A stretch of 64,000 nt of DNA from Phoma sp. XZ068 (GCA_004835665.1 RBKR01000011.1:1364001-1428000); one strand, 5' to 3'. Shown: positions 34,576-46,485, counted from the first letter of the stretch. Numbers and translations: made by a program. The notes: a model not told the origin generated them from the letters alone.

Positions 34576-35354
34576 TGCTCATGGAGGCGTACAGAAACGG
34601 TTGCGCAGGAGGGATTGTAATAATAGTTAAGTAGTATAAATATATTCAGCATAATGGCATATGAAACCATGGGTATAAGTCTGACAGCACGGCTCTAGTT
34701 GTAGCTCGGATGCTGGCGCTCATACTAAACGGGTCATCTGGAACAACCGTCTACTGTGGCATCAATTCTGCGCCAGTCCACGAATCATTGGCCCAAAAGC
34801 AGCATCCTCGCACAACTATCGTAACATCACAACGGATTGCTGCTCATTCGGTCATGTGATTTATCGGCTTAGGGGTTTCGCCACTTTGAACAGCGCTAGG
34901 ACGATATCGCATACCACTTTACCCGGATTGTGACGTACGGTCCCCCACTCCAAACCACGCACCAGCGCATATCAGGTAGATGCGGAGAGCATGCAGCCCG
35001 CACTAAATGGTGGTGAGGAGACAAGTGCGCTGATCGACGCTGGTGTGGGAACTTGCAAGCCGAAACAAGGGGGCACTGCAACGGGCACTGGGGATTCATG
35101 GTAGCTTCGTAGCCTGTTGGTCGTTGCAAGGAAAAGGTTCGACGGAGCTTGTGGTGTCCTCTGCCACATAATCTCGAGGTTTTGCCATTCAGATTTACAA
35201 AGCTAATATATAGTGTAAGTCAAACTCAGTTGGTGCACTTATTTGTCCACAGTGATCTGAAATTCTCTGAAATCCATATTGTTCTCAACAGTCCTCCTCA
35301 GTTACTAATACCCCCGTTAATCACCATTACATCATTGGATTACCTCAGCTCAAC
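34576..35354. promoter_or_regulatory. Divergent promoter region, flavin monooxygenase and P450
   Basis: The two oxygenase genes diverge across 779 bp. AT-rich TATA-like sequences occur near 34632-34645 (for the left gene) and about 35205 (for the right gene). A shared region of this kind would allow joint regulation. Confidence 0.45.
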
Positions 35355-37019
35355 ATGTCTGTGATCATCGGAAAGATGGAAGAGGGCTCAGTACAAAAGC
35401 TGCTGTCTCTCAAGTGGGTGCTTATCGCGTTTTCATTATATATGTTCAATGTTTTGGTAAGTGTTCTATCTTTATTAGAAGCGTTTTGTCTATCAGCCTC
35501 ATAGTCGTATCCTTTTAGCTCCAAACAGCGGCGAGAAGCCTTTTAGAGCATACACCAAGGCTGACAAGATCGTAATGGTTAGGTCATGTACCCCTTTTTC
35601 CTCTCGCCAGTCAGGCATGTTCCAGGCCCATGGTATGCGCGTGTCTCCAAGCTGCCACTGAAGTATGCGACGTACAAGCGCCGAAGGACAGAGTATGTCA
35701 CCAAACTCCTTCACCGCTACGGTCCAATTGTCGTCATTGCCACGGATCAAGTGCACACCGTAGATGACCACGCCATGAAAACGATATACGACAAGTCAGC
35801 TATCAAGACCACCTTCTACTCATCGATGGGAAGTTGGAAGGGTGTCATTTCCACTCTTGGGTTTTTGGACTACCCTTCAGCTGCTCCATCGCGCAACAAT
35901 CTCATTCAATGCTTCCAGAACAAGAACCTTGCGACATTAGTGGAAAACATTCAGTCTCATGTCGAAGACTTCCTAGAACTTCTTGAAGATACGGCTCAAA
36001 ATAACGAAATGGTCGATGGGGTTGTTGTTTTCCGATTGCTTGCCCTAGACATCGTGACCGATGTGCTCTGGGGAGAAGAAACAAGGCTTCTGCGCGGCTA
36101 CAAACAAGATGAAACACCCGCTTTCCTCCGGCGCTTCCATGCCTTTAGCACATGGAATGCGATGAAGAGTTTCATTCCTGGGACCGATTTTTATGTTAAG
36201 CACTTTGGCAATACGAAATGGAAGCAACTGCGGAATGATTGTAACGACATGGACGTAACGGCAAAAGAAGCTTTGGATCGCTGGCAGACTGGCGACAATG
36301 CTCTTCGTCGACAAAAAGACGTTCTATCGTTGCTGCAATCTATGAACAAAGGTAGTACAGCTGCCGTTTCAACAGAAGAAGTACCGGCATACATGGTCGA
36401 GATGTTGGCGGCTGGGTCCTCAACAACATCGCACACTGCAGCGTTTGCGTGCTGGCTCTTGACTCGACACCCGAAGGCTCAGGAGCGACTACGTGAAGAG
36501 CTGGTTGAAGCCTTACCTGACTTAGAAAATCTTGACATCAAACGCACTATGGATCTTGATTTCCTTGATGGTGTCATTCGGGAAACAATGCGCTTGTACC
36601 CAACGATCCCTGGTCCACTTGAGAGACATTTGGGCAAGGATGTAACAATCGCCGGAAAGATGATACCGAAGGGGGTCATCGCTTCGACTGCGGCGCTCAA
36701 CCAAGGTCAGCTCGAGACAGTTTACCCCCAGTCAAACCTCTGGAAGCCGGAGCGCTGGCTTGGTGCAGACGACCGCATGAAGCACAATTGGATTCCATTT
36801 GGCCATGGCTGTCGTTCGTGTCCCGGGTCAAATCTTGCATTGACTGAGCTGAAGTACATGTTGGGAATGATCTTCCGGTCGTTCGAAGCAGTACTACCAC
36901 CTGGATTGGAAAATGACAGTCTGGAAATGGCAGATGTCTTTGCGGCTGGGTCGAAAACAGGCCATTGTTGGCTGCAATTTAAGAAGTTGGACGAGGCAGC
37001 TTCGAGCAAGGTAGCTTAA
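35355..37019 (+). CDS. Cytochrome P450 monooxygenase
   Basis: Two exons (35355-35456, 35583-37019) give 512 aa. The first exon encodes the membrane anchor (SLKWVLIAFSLYMFNVL); the second begins at the VRHVPGPWYAR hinge. I-helix AGSSTTSHT, K-helix ExxR in GVIRETMRLYPTIPGP, the PERW motif in NLWKPERWLG and the heme loop WIPFGHGCRSCPGSNLAL (FxxGxRxCxG) are all present, so the enzyme should be active. It is transcribed away from the flavin monooxygenase and toward the regulator at 37178. Family numbering and substrate cannot be given. Confidence 0.92.
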
Positions 37020-37177
37020 GAGACATCATGGAGGGCCTGCATCAGATCAGTACAATTTGAAAACAGAAAATACCAGTCCCACGCACAATTGCGCTGGTGA
37101 TTTCTTAGCTGACGTTGCTTTAAGAGGTATACAGTTGGCCTGCTTTCTTTCTAAATTTTACAGAAGCTATATGGACA

Positions 37178-39968
37178 TCAAGGTCCGGTTCCTTGAGGAA
37201 ACTGTCTTTTAGACAACGCGCTTGCAGCTTTAGCGAAAGAAGACCATCGTGCTGGGCTTATGCTTCCATAAAGAGATACAAAAGATACTAGCATCTTTGC
37301 GCTCTGAGACTCGGAAACATTTATTGGATCAGGTCCCTCCAAAACCAGTGGAGACAGGTCAGGTGACTTGTCACCCATAAGGCTACGTGCTCCTGCATAT
37401 GCCCATAGCAATACTGCACCATGATGCAACCCTATGAAGGCCAGGAGGTTGAAGTTTACGCGTTTAGCTTTCTCCAGCCGCGTTTCCCTCTCAATAATGG
37501 TCCAAATGCTGCAAGCCCGCTCAGCTGCGAGCCGACCGTGGCGCGAATTCGCCCATCTTCGAGCAGCATCGACAAGACCTTCTTCGACCATGCGATTATC
37601 AGCCAGCCGGTATTGAATTTGATGTAGGTCCTCAAGCGGTACGTTTAGACGGAGATATCCCAAGTGGAACAGTATGAGACCACTCATCAAGCAGCTGCGG
37701 TCGAGGTTGGTTTTCATGAATGTTTTAACCAGTGGAAGACTGTTCTCCCACTTTTCGAGAGCTGACAACAGCCGTATGTGCTCCTGGCGCAGATCCTCCA
37801 TTCGCCGTACCGAACTGTCCAGAGAATGAGCTTCAGATCTGGTGGTACCTTTTGATAGAGGTCTTAGATCTCTTCTGTCAAGATCAGAAGCAATATTCCC
37901 CAAGGCATCGGCGGCCGACTCGGAGGAAATGTTTACACTTTCGCGGTCGGTGGAGTTATAAAGGGGACCGGTCAAACGTGCAAATAATCCTTGGTCTTTG
38001 GAGAACCGCCAAATGGGGTACTGCAGCCCAAACATGAGTAGTTCCTGTCCGCAAGGATCCAGCGGTGGTAGCGGTTCATTTGCGTCCATAGCAATACGGT
38101 AGATGTCGGAAGCCCATAGCTCACGACCAGGAGTTTGATCGTGCTCGATCATTTGCAAACACAATGCAGCGGGCAGTTTATCGCCTCGCCACACAGCGTC
38201 GCACATAGGAAATCGAATATCAATCTCCTCCATCGACAGTAGAGGTTTGGTGTGTAGAAGGACGCTCGTGTATGTATCGCCACGAAAGATGCCAAACGCC
38301 AGTCGCCGGCGTGTCTCCAGCTGTAGCCAAACCTTGAGGCGATCTTCATCGGAACTGACTCCTTCCATCCGACGAAAGTTTTCCATCGTTTTCTCAGAAT
38401 GTGCAGCAGAGAAAAGGTCCATTCTTCGCGCTTGGGCAACCAGTAAACCGCCAAGATGATGAGCGTATGTAAAGGCTTTGGGCTGCCCAAAATACAAAGC
38501 AGCAACTTGGGTCAGGAGTCGTGCTTGTGCTAGCCACGTGAGATCAGGATCGTCATTTTCAAGCTCCAGGGCCATGGTCAATCTGCTGCGGATACCAGCA
38601 TGCATCATGGCTCCATAGTTACTGGCTTTTGAACCACAGTACATGGATCCAATCGAAGTTATTACGAGAAACAGTATCGGATGAAGATCGTCAAAGTCGA
38701 GTGTTTGTCGGCTTAGCAAAGGCCACAGCGGCCCAAAGTGCTCTGTATACTTGATACAGAACTCGTACAATGCTGGTCGTGTTGACTGCCCCTCCGCACG
38801 TGATAGCTCGAAGGCTAGCGCTGCTTTGGCTGACATATCTTCCCAAAAGTTTGCACGGGTTTCGGGGTCCTGAGATCGGCTTGGCGGCGCAGAAGCAAAC
38901 GCTATCAGATCCTGAATCACAACATTTTGCTTTTCAGCAAAGGTTAGTGCTCCCTCTTGCTGCGAACTGCCTGTGACGACGTCAGTGTGATTGGTGACAG
39001 ATAATTTTGAAGAGCTACTCACTGATTCCCATCGATAGGTTATTGTTTGTCGTTGCCATAGACTCCAAGACTGAGGTAAGGTTGTTCTGAATAGGCATGA
39101 ATGTCTGATCGTCCGGGACGCTTCCCCTCAAGGCCGGCTCCGAGGTTTGACCGGGTATACTGCCCAAATTTGGCTGAACATTATAAGCATTTGCCTGAGA
39201 CAAATCCTCATTTCTGAGGGGATCCAACTCGACTCCCCACAGTTCACCATCCGGATAGTACGAAAAGCCCATAGGGTTTGCCACGTCCGCGAAAGAAGCA
39301 GAGTCCGCGGGTAAGAACAGGTTTTCGTGAAGCCATGGCCACGACACAGGATCGACTGCGGAGGTATCCGAAGAGAGAGACGTGTCAACCAAGGAACAGC
39401 GTGGGTACTGGCCGTAGATTTGTTGTAAGCCTCCGCTGCCTTCCCTTACATCTTGGGTGCCATATTGGGGCTCTTCTACTTCCCAGGACTTCTCATATTC
39501 CGTGTTTGCTGAGTGTTGCTGATGCGATAAGTAAATATGATCTGACTGGCCATCCGGATCATCAGGCTCGTGCGACAAAATCGAGGTCGGGGCAACGGGT
39601 CCCTGGAAGACATGGCTCAGCCGGTTGGAGCGGCGAGAGTACTCGCAAGGAAAGCCGGCATTTTGACAGCTCCGGCACGGTTGCTGGCCGTCGCATTTGG
39701 TCCGTGTCTCTCGACATCGGAGGCATGCGGTATGACATCTTTTTCTCCCAGTGGCAGTGGTGACGTTCTCAATCGAGACCAAAGGTCGTGTCGTATTAGC
39801 AGAAGATGCCTGGTGAAGTTTCGAGTGTCGCGACAGTAGGTCTTTGCGGTAGAAGACAACACCGCAGGTCAAGCATTGGTGTTTCTTCGTCTGCTGGTGG
39901 CTATGACTGTGGCGCGTCAAGGAGTTATGGGTGCGGTAGACCCTGTTGCATTTCGTGCACGGGTACAT
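37178..39968 (-). CDS. Dual C2H2-C2H2 plus Zn2Cys6 transcription factor
   Basis: Two exons (39023-39968, 37178-38970) give 912 aa. Residues 1-53 form two C2H2 fingers (CTKCNRVYRTHNSLTRHSHSH and CLTCGVVFYRKDLLSRHSKLH in sequence). A Zn2Cys6 cluster follows directly: ACLRCRETRTKC, then CRSCQNAGFPC. The second exon holds the fungal_trans-type domain (FGPLWPLLSRQTLDFDDLHP, LTQVAALYFGQPKAF, RRRLAFGIFRGDTYTSVLL). Combined C2H2/C6 regulators are known in ascomycetes. It lies in the middle of the catabolic gene group and is the best candidate for its pathway regulator. Confidence 0.88.
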
Positions 39969-40845
39969 ATTCTAATTGGGAACAGAAAACAAGCCAACAC
40001 GTTGTCGAAAGGCTGCTTAACCCACACTTATCATAGCATGGGCCCGGGTGAACGTGTACTTTGACCCGTAGCGTTCTCAAGTGGGCTTAGTTGGGATGGC
40101 GGACGGACGGGCCTGGAGGGGACCCATGGCATTGTTGTTCCCCGGGTGGATCATCGTACGTTGGGGAAGGGCGTGCATACACGCACCGTGGGACCACCCA
40201 CGGCGGTGTCCGTGCCCATGTCCGTGCGCTTGATGCGGGGAATTCGCGTCTCGCGTGGCAACGCCAAACCACATCTCACAAAACTTAAACTTCAAGTTGC
40301 GACGATATCGCTAGTAGCTGCATTGCAAGAGATAATATTTTTTTATGAAGCCAACATTGGCAATACTTCGGCATGCTACATCGTGGTGGCTCCAAAAACG
40401 CAGTAATGTGCATTTAAGATGAAGCGGCAGTACCTAGGTAGTGGGCACTTCCGCCATTAACTAGGTACCTAAACGAAGACAATCTGCCAATGATGGGATG
40501 ACGTAGGAGAAAATGAAGGTATGGCAACACCTCGAGATAACAATCATGCCTGGAGGACGCTCATAGTGTGAGACCGAGTGACACTGCCGCCAGGTTTCTT
40601 CATGTTTTGGCCAGTCATACCGTGCGAGCAAACTGGGTCGAGGAAGTTAAACCCAAGGAACACGTAGCACCTGTATCCGCGATGCTATCCGCTTGAAAGA
40701 CACCGGCAAGACTTGAACAGCTACTGGATCACAATCTAAGATAGAACCAACAACTATGACCAAGGTAGCATAAATCTGCATATTATTTTCCTTCTAATTG
40801 CGATGAGCTCTCCATCCTTCCCTCTGTCGATCCCCCAAACTCGTG
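39969..40845. promoter_or_regulatory. Regulator 5' flank with palindromes
   Basis: No gene seen. A TACCTAGGTA palindrome is at 40431-40440 and a TAGGTACCTA palindrome at 40462-40471. Both lie between the dual-finger regulator start (39968) and the 3' end of the FAH-family gene. Confidence 0.4.
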
Positions 40846-41795
40846 TCAGCGTCCAGTCTCGAAAACCATACGGTTAGAAACGCGTCCTATTCCTTCAATC
40901 TCCACGTCGACCTTGTCGCCATCTTGTAAGAAGGCCTGCGGTTTCATAAACAGGGCAACTCCTCCCGGCGTGCCGGTCATAATCAACGATCCCCGCTGTA
41001 GGGTCTGGCCTTGGCTGCAGAATGCGATGAGTTTCCGCACATCAAAGCAGAGGTCTGCTGTGTTTCCTTCCTGTCTGACATCCCCATTGACAGTCGTCCT
41101 CAGCGATTGTTTGTCAGCCGCGCCCAGGACGTGAGAGGCCACAATACACGGACCCAGCGGCGCGTACTTGTCAAATGACTTGCTGAAAGACCATTGCGGA
41201 ACAGGCCCTGCTTTTCCAGTCTCTCTCTGCCAGTCGCGCGCGGAAACGTCGTTACCTGCAGTGTAACCGGCTACGTAGTCTAGTGCATCTGCTTCTGATA
41301 CATTCTTTGCGTCTTCTCCAATGACCACAACCAGCTCACCTTCATAGTCGCACTGATCTTGTGCAAATGAGGGTATCGGAATGCTTTCGCCATGATCTGC
41401 TACGGCAGGCCCAGGCTTAGTGAAGACAGTTGGGCAGGTTGGGAGCGCTCGTCCTGTCTCGAGGACTAGTATCGTGGTTAGCATGCTCATCCCAGGCAAA
41501 TAGGCAACATACTATGCGTTTTGTAATTCAGGCCAATGCAGCGAATGATGGGTACATTGGCTGGCTCTAACGGACCTAAGAGCCTAGCCACCTTTTCGGT
41601 TTTGCCAGTCGGCGTCGCACCAAGCGGATCATTTCCTTCCAATATCTTTACTTCCAAATTCCCCTCTTCTGCAAGCTGGGCGATAGAATTCACTTGAGAG
41701 GATGAAATAATGGGGTCGCCATAACGAATGGTTTGGTCTGCTCCCTGGGGAACGTAGCGCACGAAACGATCCCAGGCGACCCGTTGAGAAGACAT
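40846..41795 (-). CDS. Fumarylacetoacetate hydrolase (FAH) family protein
   Basis: Two exons (41513-41795, 40846-41465) give 300 aa. ATG 41795 starts MSSQRVAWDRFVRYVPQ, the normal beginning of fungal FAH-domain proteins. Core blocks are IIRCIGLNYKTH, TVFTKPGPAVADHGESI, CDYEGELVVVIGEDAKNVSE (metal-binding E-x-E region), YTAGNDVSARDWQRE and GSLIMTGTPGGVALFMKP. Family members hydrolyse or isomerise 2-oxo acids formed after aromatic ring opening (homoprotocatechuate, trihydroxytoluene and related pathways) or tautomerise oxaloacetate. Next to an extradiol dioxygenase, a role on the ring-cleavage product is the natural inference. Confidence 0.88.
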
Positions 41796-42541
41796 GACGT
41801 TGTTTGGTAAAGAAAGACTCGACAGTAAATCGTTCACTGATGGATAAACTTCAAATATGGAACGAAGTACTTCTATGTCGGTTCTGGAAAATCCTTGTTC
41901 ACCTTTTCCGTGCAGCCTTTCGATGTTGCCGGTCCTTAGCGCACTCATACTGAGACATCCAAGACTCAACAACCATGCCACCTTATCCGGCCCACCCAAT
42001 GACACGATTCGCTTGCAGCAGCATGGGGTTGAACTTGGTTGAGGCTAACTTCAGCTGGGCTGTGTGTGGGGTTGCGGGGTTTGAATTATTTGGTACGTGT
42101 CTCTTTTTCCGCGAACATGCGGCCCATACCGGGATTCAGCTCTGGCAAGCCACTTGGGCATCTGATTAGGGCTGCGCGAATTGCAGTTGTCCCCGAAACG
42201 TTGCTATCTTACACGTGCTGTCGGCAAAATTGAATTGTTTGGAGATGGCAAGCGTGAGAAGCGAGCCGAAACAGGTAAGGACAACAATGGCCGCGCTGCA
42301 TCTACTCAATATGCCTGCTTTCCCCACACTTTCAGTTTGACCCATCGTCCCTTCAACCAACCGGCGGAAAAGAACGCAGTCAACACCTGTCATTTCTACA
42401 AGCCTCAGGCAGAGCCGATATTAATCTGCCCTGACAATGAATTATTCTGGGAGCCAGGCACCCGAAGTGAGTGGTAATGTCTGAAGTCTGTCTGAATATT
42501 AAATTTAATGTCGATTTACCATCTAGGGAACAAAACTATGG
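41796..42541. other. Spacer with unexplained open frames on both strands
   Basis: On the minus strand the FAH frame stays open upstream to 42005 (TDIEVLRSIFEVYPSVNDLL) but without an ATG before MSALRTGN. On the plus strand 42400-42474 encodes PILICPDNELFWEPGTR, which resembles the N-terminal exon of fungal metallo-beta-lactamase-fold proteins and probably belongs to the next gene, although no splice with the right phase was found. Confidence 0.4.
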
Positions 42542-43550
42542 ATGTTACACATCGGAAATTTGGTAGCTGACGAGGCATTCTTCGTTTCCGGCGTATGTTG
42601 ATACACCCCATCAGCACAATGGTGACAATGCTGGTATAAATGGCTCCCTGGGTTCAACATCTAATGTAATCTTCCAGGCTAATACTTCGACTGCGAGTAA
42701 TCCTAGCCCACAACACTCCAGACGCTCAATGGTGATGCTTTCGGCATTAATTTCTCACCCCACTGAGGGACTGGTACTCTTCGAAACTGGGGCAGGAAAG
42801 GACTATCCAGACGTCTGGGGACCACAGCTCAACGATGTATTTGCCCGAGAGAACTATATTGAAGACCAAGAACTGGATTCTGCAATTCGAAAGACTGGAA
42901 ACGATATCAAAGATATCAAGGCAGTGCTTATGGGGCACCTACACCTTGATCATGCGGGTGGCCTCGAATACTTCCGGGGAACGGATATCCCCATCTACAC
43001 GCATGAACTAGAACTCAAAAATGCTTTCTACAGCGTTGCCACTAAGACGGATATTGGTAAGATGTTACATTGTTCCGATCTCCGTGTCTTTTGCGATAAG
43101 ACCCCATCCCTCGCAATCTGAACCATCTGCATAATGCAACAGCAGTCAGACATCACAACGACTACCAGCTAACTCTTTGCTACCATAGGAGTGTACCTAC
43201 CTACTTATCTCCAATTTGATCTCAATTGGAAACCCTTTCACGGAGATGGGTATGAGTTTGCAAAAGGGTTGATCATTCGCCATTGCCCTGGCCATACTCC
43301 TGGTTTATCAATTCTTCAGGTAAACCTTAGGAACAGCGGAACCTGGATATTCACTACAGATCAGTACATTGTCAAAGAGAACTATGAATCACTTGCTACT
43401 CAGGGGTGGTTCACGAGGGACCATGCATCTTGGTCACGATCAAACCAGATGATTCACTCACTTCAGAAGTTGACGGATGCCAAACTGATCTTTGGGCATG
43501 ATCGCGATGTGCTCTTCCAGTACAAGCTGGCACCAGAATTTTACGACTAG
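42542..43550 (+). CDS. Metallo-beta-lactamase-fold hydrolase (lactonase-like)
   Basis: Exons 42542-42592, 42678-43056 and 43189-43550 give at least 263 aa. The zinc motif is VLMGHLHLDHAGGLEYF (HxHxDH); the later ligands are in RHCPGHTPGLS, TTDQ and LIFGHDRDV. The family includes AHL-lactonase-type enzymes and fungal lactamases or lactonases that open cyclic esters or amides. The first exon in my model starts MLHIGNLVADEAFF; homologues usually begin one exon earlier, so a 5' exon around 42400-42474 is likely missing from it. A hydrolase for a lactone or lactam intermediate fits the neighbouring ring-oxidation genes. Confidence 0.82.
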
Positions 43551-43942
43551 TCTGCATTAGTAAATTATGAAGTACTATCACGCTAGAACCGTCCAAACGT
43601 ATGGTGTAAGGTTATCGGAGTTCGTGATTCTTCTGTTCCGCAAGATCGGCCCCCTGAAGTGTGGAGATTTTTGAAGCGGTGAGGGACGCCGAGGCATTGG
43701 CTCGGTTAAAGTGGTATTGTCTACCCTCATTGCGTGAAGCCACTTCGGGGCCTAGCAGAAAACCACATCGCGTAACTAGTGCTCATCAATCCCTGCAGCT
43801 TGGGATCAGCCAGGGCTCCGCTTGACAAAGCGATGTACGGTCTACCTGTTGTAGGCGAATACAATATCTTGGGCAATGTGAAATACACGCAGAACAATAA
43901 ATATATTCCATCGTCGGTCTGATCTCTTTGCAGTCAATTATT
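43551..43942. other. Intergenic, promoter of the extradiol dioxygenase
   Basis: No gene seen. An AT-rich AATAAATATATT at about 43895 lies roughly 45 nt before the dioxygenase ATG. Confidence 0.4.
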
Positions 43943-45013
43943 ATGCCTATTATGGAAGGCGATCCGAGGCTGTGCCTCATGGCGACGGCATTTGTCCAAT
44001 ACTACCATGCCGACCTGGCCAAAGCGCGGCAGTTTCTTCTGGACTTTGGGCTGTCAATCGCACAGGAAACTCCAGGAAAGGAGATTTTTTTTAAGGGATA
44101 CGGAGAAGAGCCATTCATATATGTCGCTCGACAGGCCCAAGGCGAAAGCTATTTCGAAGGAGCCGCCTATGAGGTCGAGAGCAGAGTGGAGCTTGAACGA
44201 GCAAGCAAGATCAGCGGAGCTACTTCAATAGGAACCCTAGACGCTCCTGGAGGAGGTGAATACGTCAAGCTCACCGATCCAGTGGGCCATCATGTCTACC
44301 TTGTCCACGGACAAACGAAGAAAGAGCCAAAAGTACCCGCCTTGAAGAAGCTGGTAGTCAACTACGAGGACGAAAAGCCAAGGAAAGGCAAGTTCCATCG
44401 CTTCGAGCCTGGTCCCGCTCCGGTCCATCGATGGGGACACTATGGAGTCACTTATCCGGACGGTTCGTATCAGCAAATGTACGACTGGTACACTAAGACT
44501 CTTGCTCTCGCTCCATCGGATATTGTATTCAAAGACAACAAGCCTATCACCTGCTTCTTCCATATTGACCGTGGGCTGGAGTACACGGATCACCATGCGT
44601 TCTTCTTCAAGCGCGTCAAGCCTGGTTACAAGCCCACAGTTGCGCACGCCGCATTTGAAACTCATGATTTCGATGTTGAGCAATTGGGCCATAACTACCT
44701 AGAATCAAAGGGATATGAGATCTGCTGGGGCGTTGGTCGTGTCAGTTAATTGAAGTTTCGCAGTCGTTCGGCTCCAGCTAACTGAGATCAGCATGTGCTT
44801 GGAAGTCAGGTCTTCGACTACTGGTTTGATCCCAGCAGATTTATATTGGTAGGGTCATGAAAAGTGATTTCTTGATACCCATTGAGCTGACTAAATGACC
44901 AGGAGCACTACGCGGATGGTGACCTAGTGAATTCTCAGACTGAAGTATCGCATGTTCCGGCTGGCCCTCAGGCACTGAAGATCTGGGGACCCCCGGTGCC
45001 TGGTGTATTTTAG
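43943..45013 (+). CDS. Two-domain extradiol ring-cleavage dioxygenase (glyoxalase fold)
   Basis: Three exons (43943-44740, 44792-44848, 44903-45013) give 321 aa, the usual size for two-domain type I extradiol dioxygenases. These use Fe(II) to open a catechol-type ring next to the hydroxyls. The C-terminal domain has the three expected metal ligands: His166 in HRWGHYGVTYPDG, His217 (or the adjacent His218) in YTDHHAFFFKR, and Glu286 in LEHYADGD, which is created by the last splice. The N-terminal domain (ATAFVQYYHADLAKARQFLL) is the non-metal glyoxalase repeat. The first intron uses a GTCAGT donor. Closest functional type may be dihydroxybiphenyl or trihydroxytoluene oxygenases. Confidence 0.88.
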
Positions 45014-45342
45014 GGATTCCAAAAGCTCTTAATCTCAAATGTATAGCATCTCAATAAAACTTTAATCTATATTTCGTGAAGTAGTAGTCTTTTGATTATC
45101 CTATGGTGCAGAACAAAGGCTAAGGGCCGCCGAGGTAGTGGGCCTTAAACTGCCGATGCAGCTCGAAACGAGGTGGTTACACTAGCCGACTCAGGGTAAG
45201 TCAGGTTTGTCAGCAGGCTGTCAACAAGTTTGTGGGCCGGCATATATAAGCAACGCGCTGCTGCGGGAGACATGAGTTTGCTTATAGTTTCGCTTTCTTA
45301 TGACATCTTTGATTACACCAACCAGCCCCATCGTTATCCACA
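45014..45342 (+). promoter_or_regulatory. Quinone reductase promoter with TATA box
   Basis: TATATAAG at 45243-45250 lies 93 nt upstream of the ATG at 45343 in the correct orientation. No other site recognised. Confidence 0.5.
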
Positions 45343-46485
45343 ATGGTCAACATGAAAGCAATCAGTACGATAGTTTCTTATAAAATTTAGATCGCTTTTT
45401 CTTGTGAAATGGTTACTTTTAGATGAAGACTGACCATCTATGGTTTTAGGTGTTAGAGATGGTGCAGGCCCCGCTGCAAATCTTTTCATAGATGAGATAC
45501 CTCGTCCAAATCCATCTGCAACCGAACTACTCGTCAAGGTCAAAGCATTCGGATTGAATCGAATGGATATAAGCCAGCGACTAGGAAAATATCCTGTTCC
45601 GCCTCAGGGCGGGTCAACCTTAGGCGTCGAATTTTCGGGGATTGTGGAGGAGACTGGTACAAGTATTACACGGTTCAATGTTGGAGATGAAGTATTTGGA
45701 CTCACCTACGGTGGAGCCTACGCTGAATATGTTGTGGTCGAAGAAGGGACCCTGATTTCAAAACCCAGCACGCTGTCATGGGAAGAGGTGGCTGGAATTC
45801 CCGAGGTGAGTTTGGCATCATCGCAATGGGGCAAGCAAAACAAAATCTAACGCTTCAAATTTAGGTTTGGTTGACAGCAACGCAAGCAATGTATTTAGTA
45901 GGGGGGTTTACTGCAGGTAAACGCATCCTGTGGCATGCAGGTGCGTCCGGCGTTTCGATCGCTGGAATCCAACTCTCCGTCGCTGGTGGAGCCAAAGCTG
46001 TCTACGCTACAGCAAGCACCAAGGAGAAAATTGACTTCTGCACTGGAGCCCTTGGAGCAACTGCAGGCATCAACTACAAGGACGAAGACTTTGCTCTGAG
46101 GATCAAAGAACTGACAGGTGGTGAAGGAGTGGACATCATCGTCGACTTCGTCGGCCAGAGTCACCTGCAGAAAAACCTTGACTCTCTTTCCGTCGACGGT
46201 ACAATCGTGGCCTTAGCCTCGCTCAGTGGTACCATGGTCAATAAACTGGACATCTCAGCGTTTGTTAGAAAGCGGGCCAACATCTGCGGAAGCAGTCTAC
46301 GCAGCCGTGATGAGGAGTATCAGGCCCGTTTGTGTGAGAGATTTGTCAGAGATACTCTACCCCTACTTGAATGTCGGAAGCTACAGCTATTTATTGAGGC
46401 TGCGTACCCATGGGAGAGTATCTCAGAGGCGCACAAGCTTCTAGAAAGTAACAATACTAGAGGAAAGATTATTTGTACTCTATAG
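45343..46485 (+). CDS. PIG3-type NAD(P)H quinone oxidoreductase (zinc-free MDR)
   Basis: Three exons (45343-45364, 45450-45805, 45865-46485) give 332 aa, normal for this family. The 22-nt first exon encodes MVNMKAI; the rest follows TP53I3/PIG3: LLVKVKAFGLNRMDISQRLG, GVEFSGIVEETG, NVGDEVFGLTYGGAYAEY, ILWHAGASGVSIAGIQLSV (cofactor loop), GGEGVDIIVDFVGQ and RGKIICTL at the end. No zinc-ligand set is present. It would reduce quinones or enones, a useful step beside a phenol hydroxylase and extradiol enzyme. The two acceptors and donors all keep frame. Confidence 0.9.
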
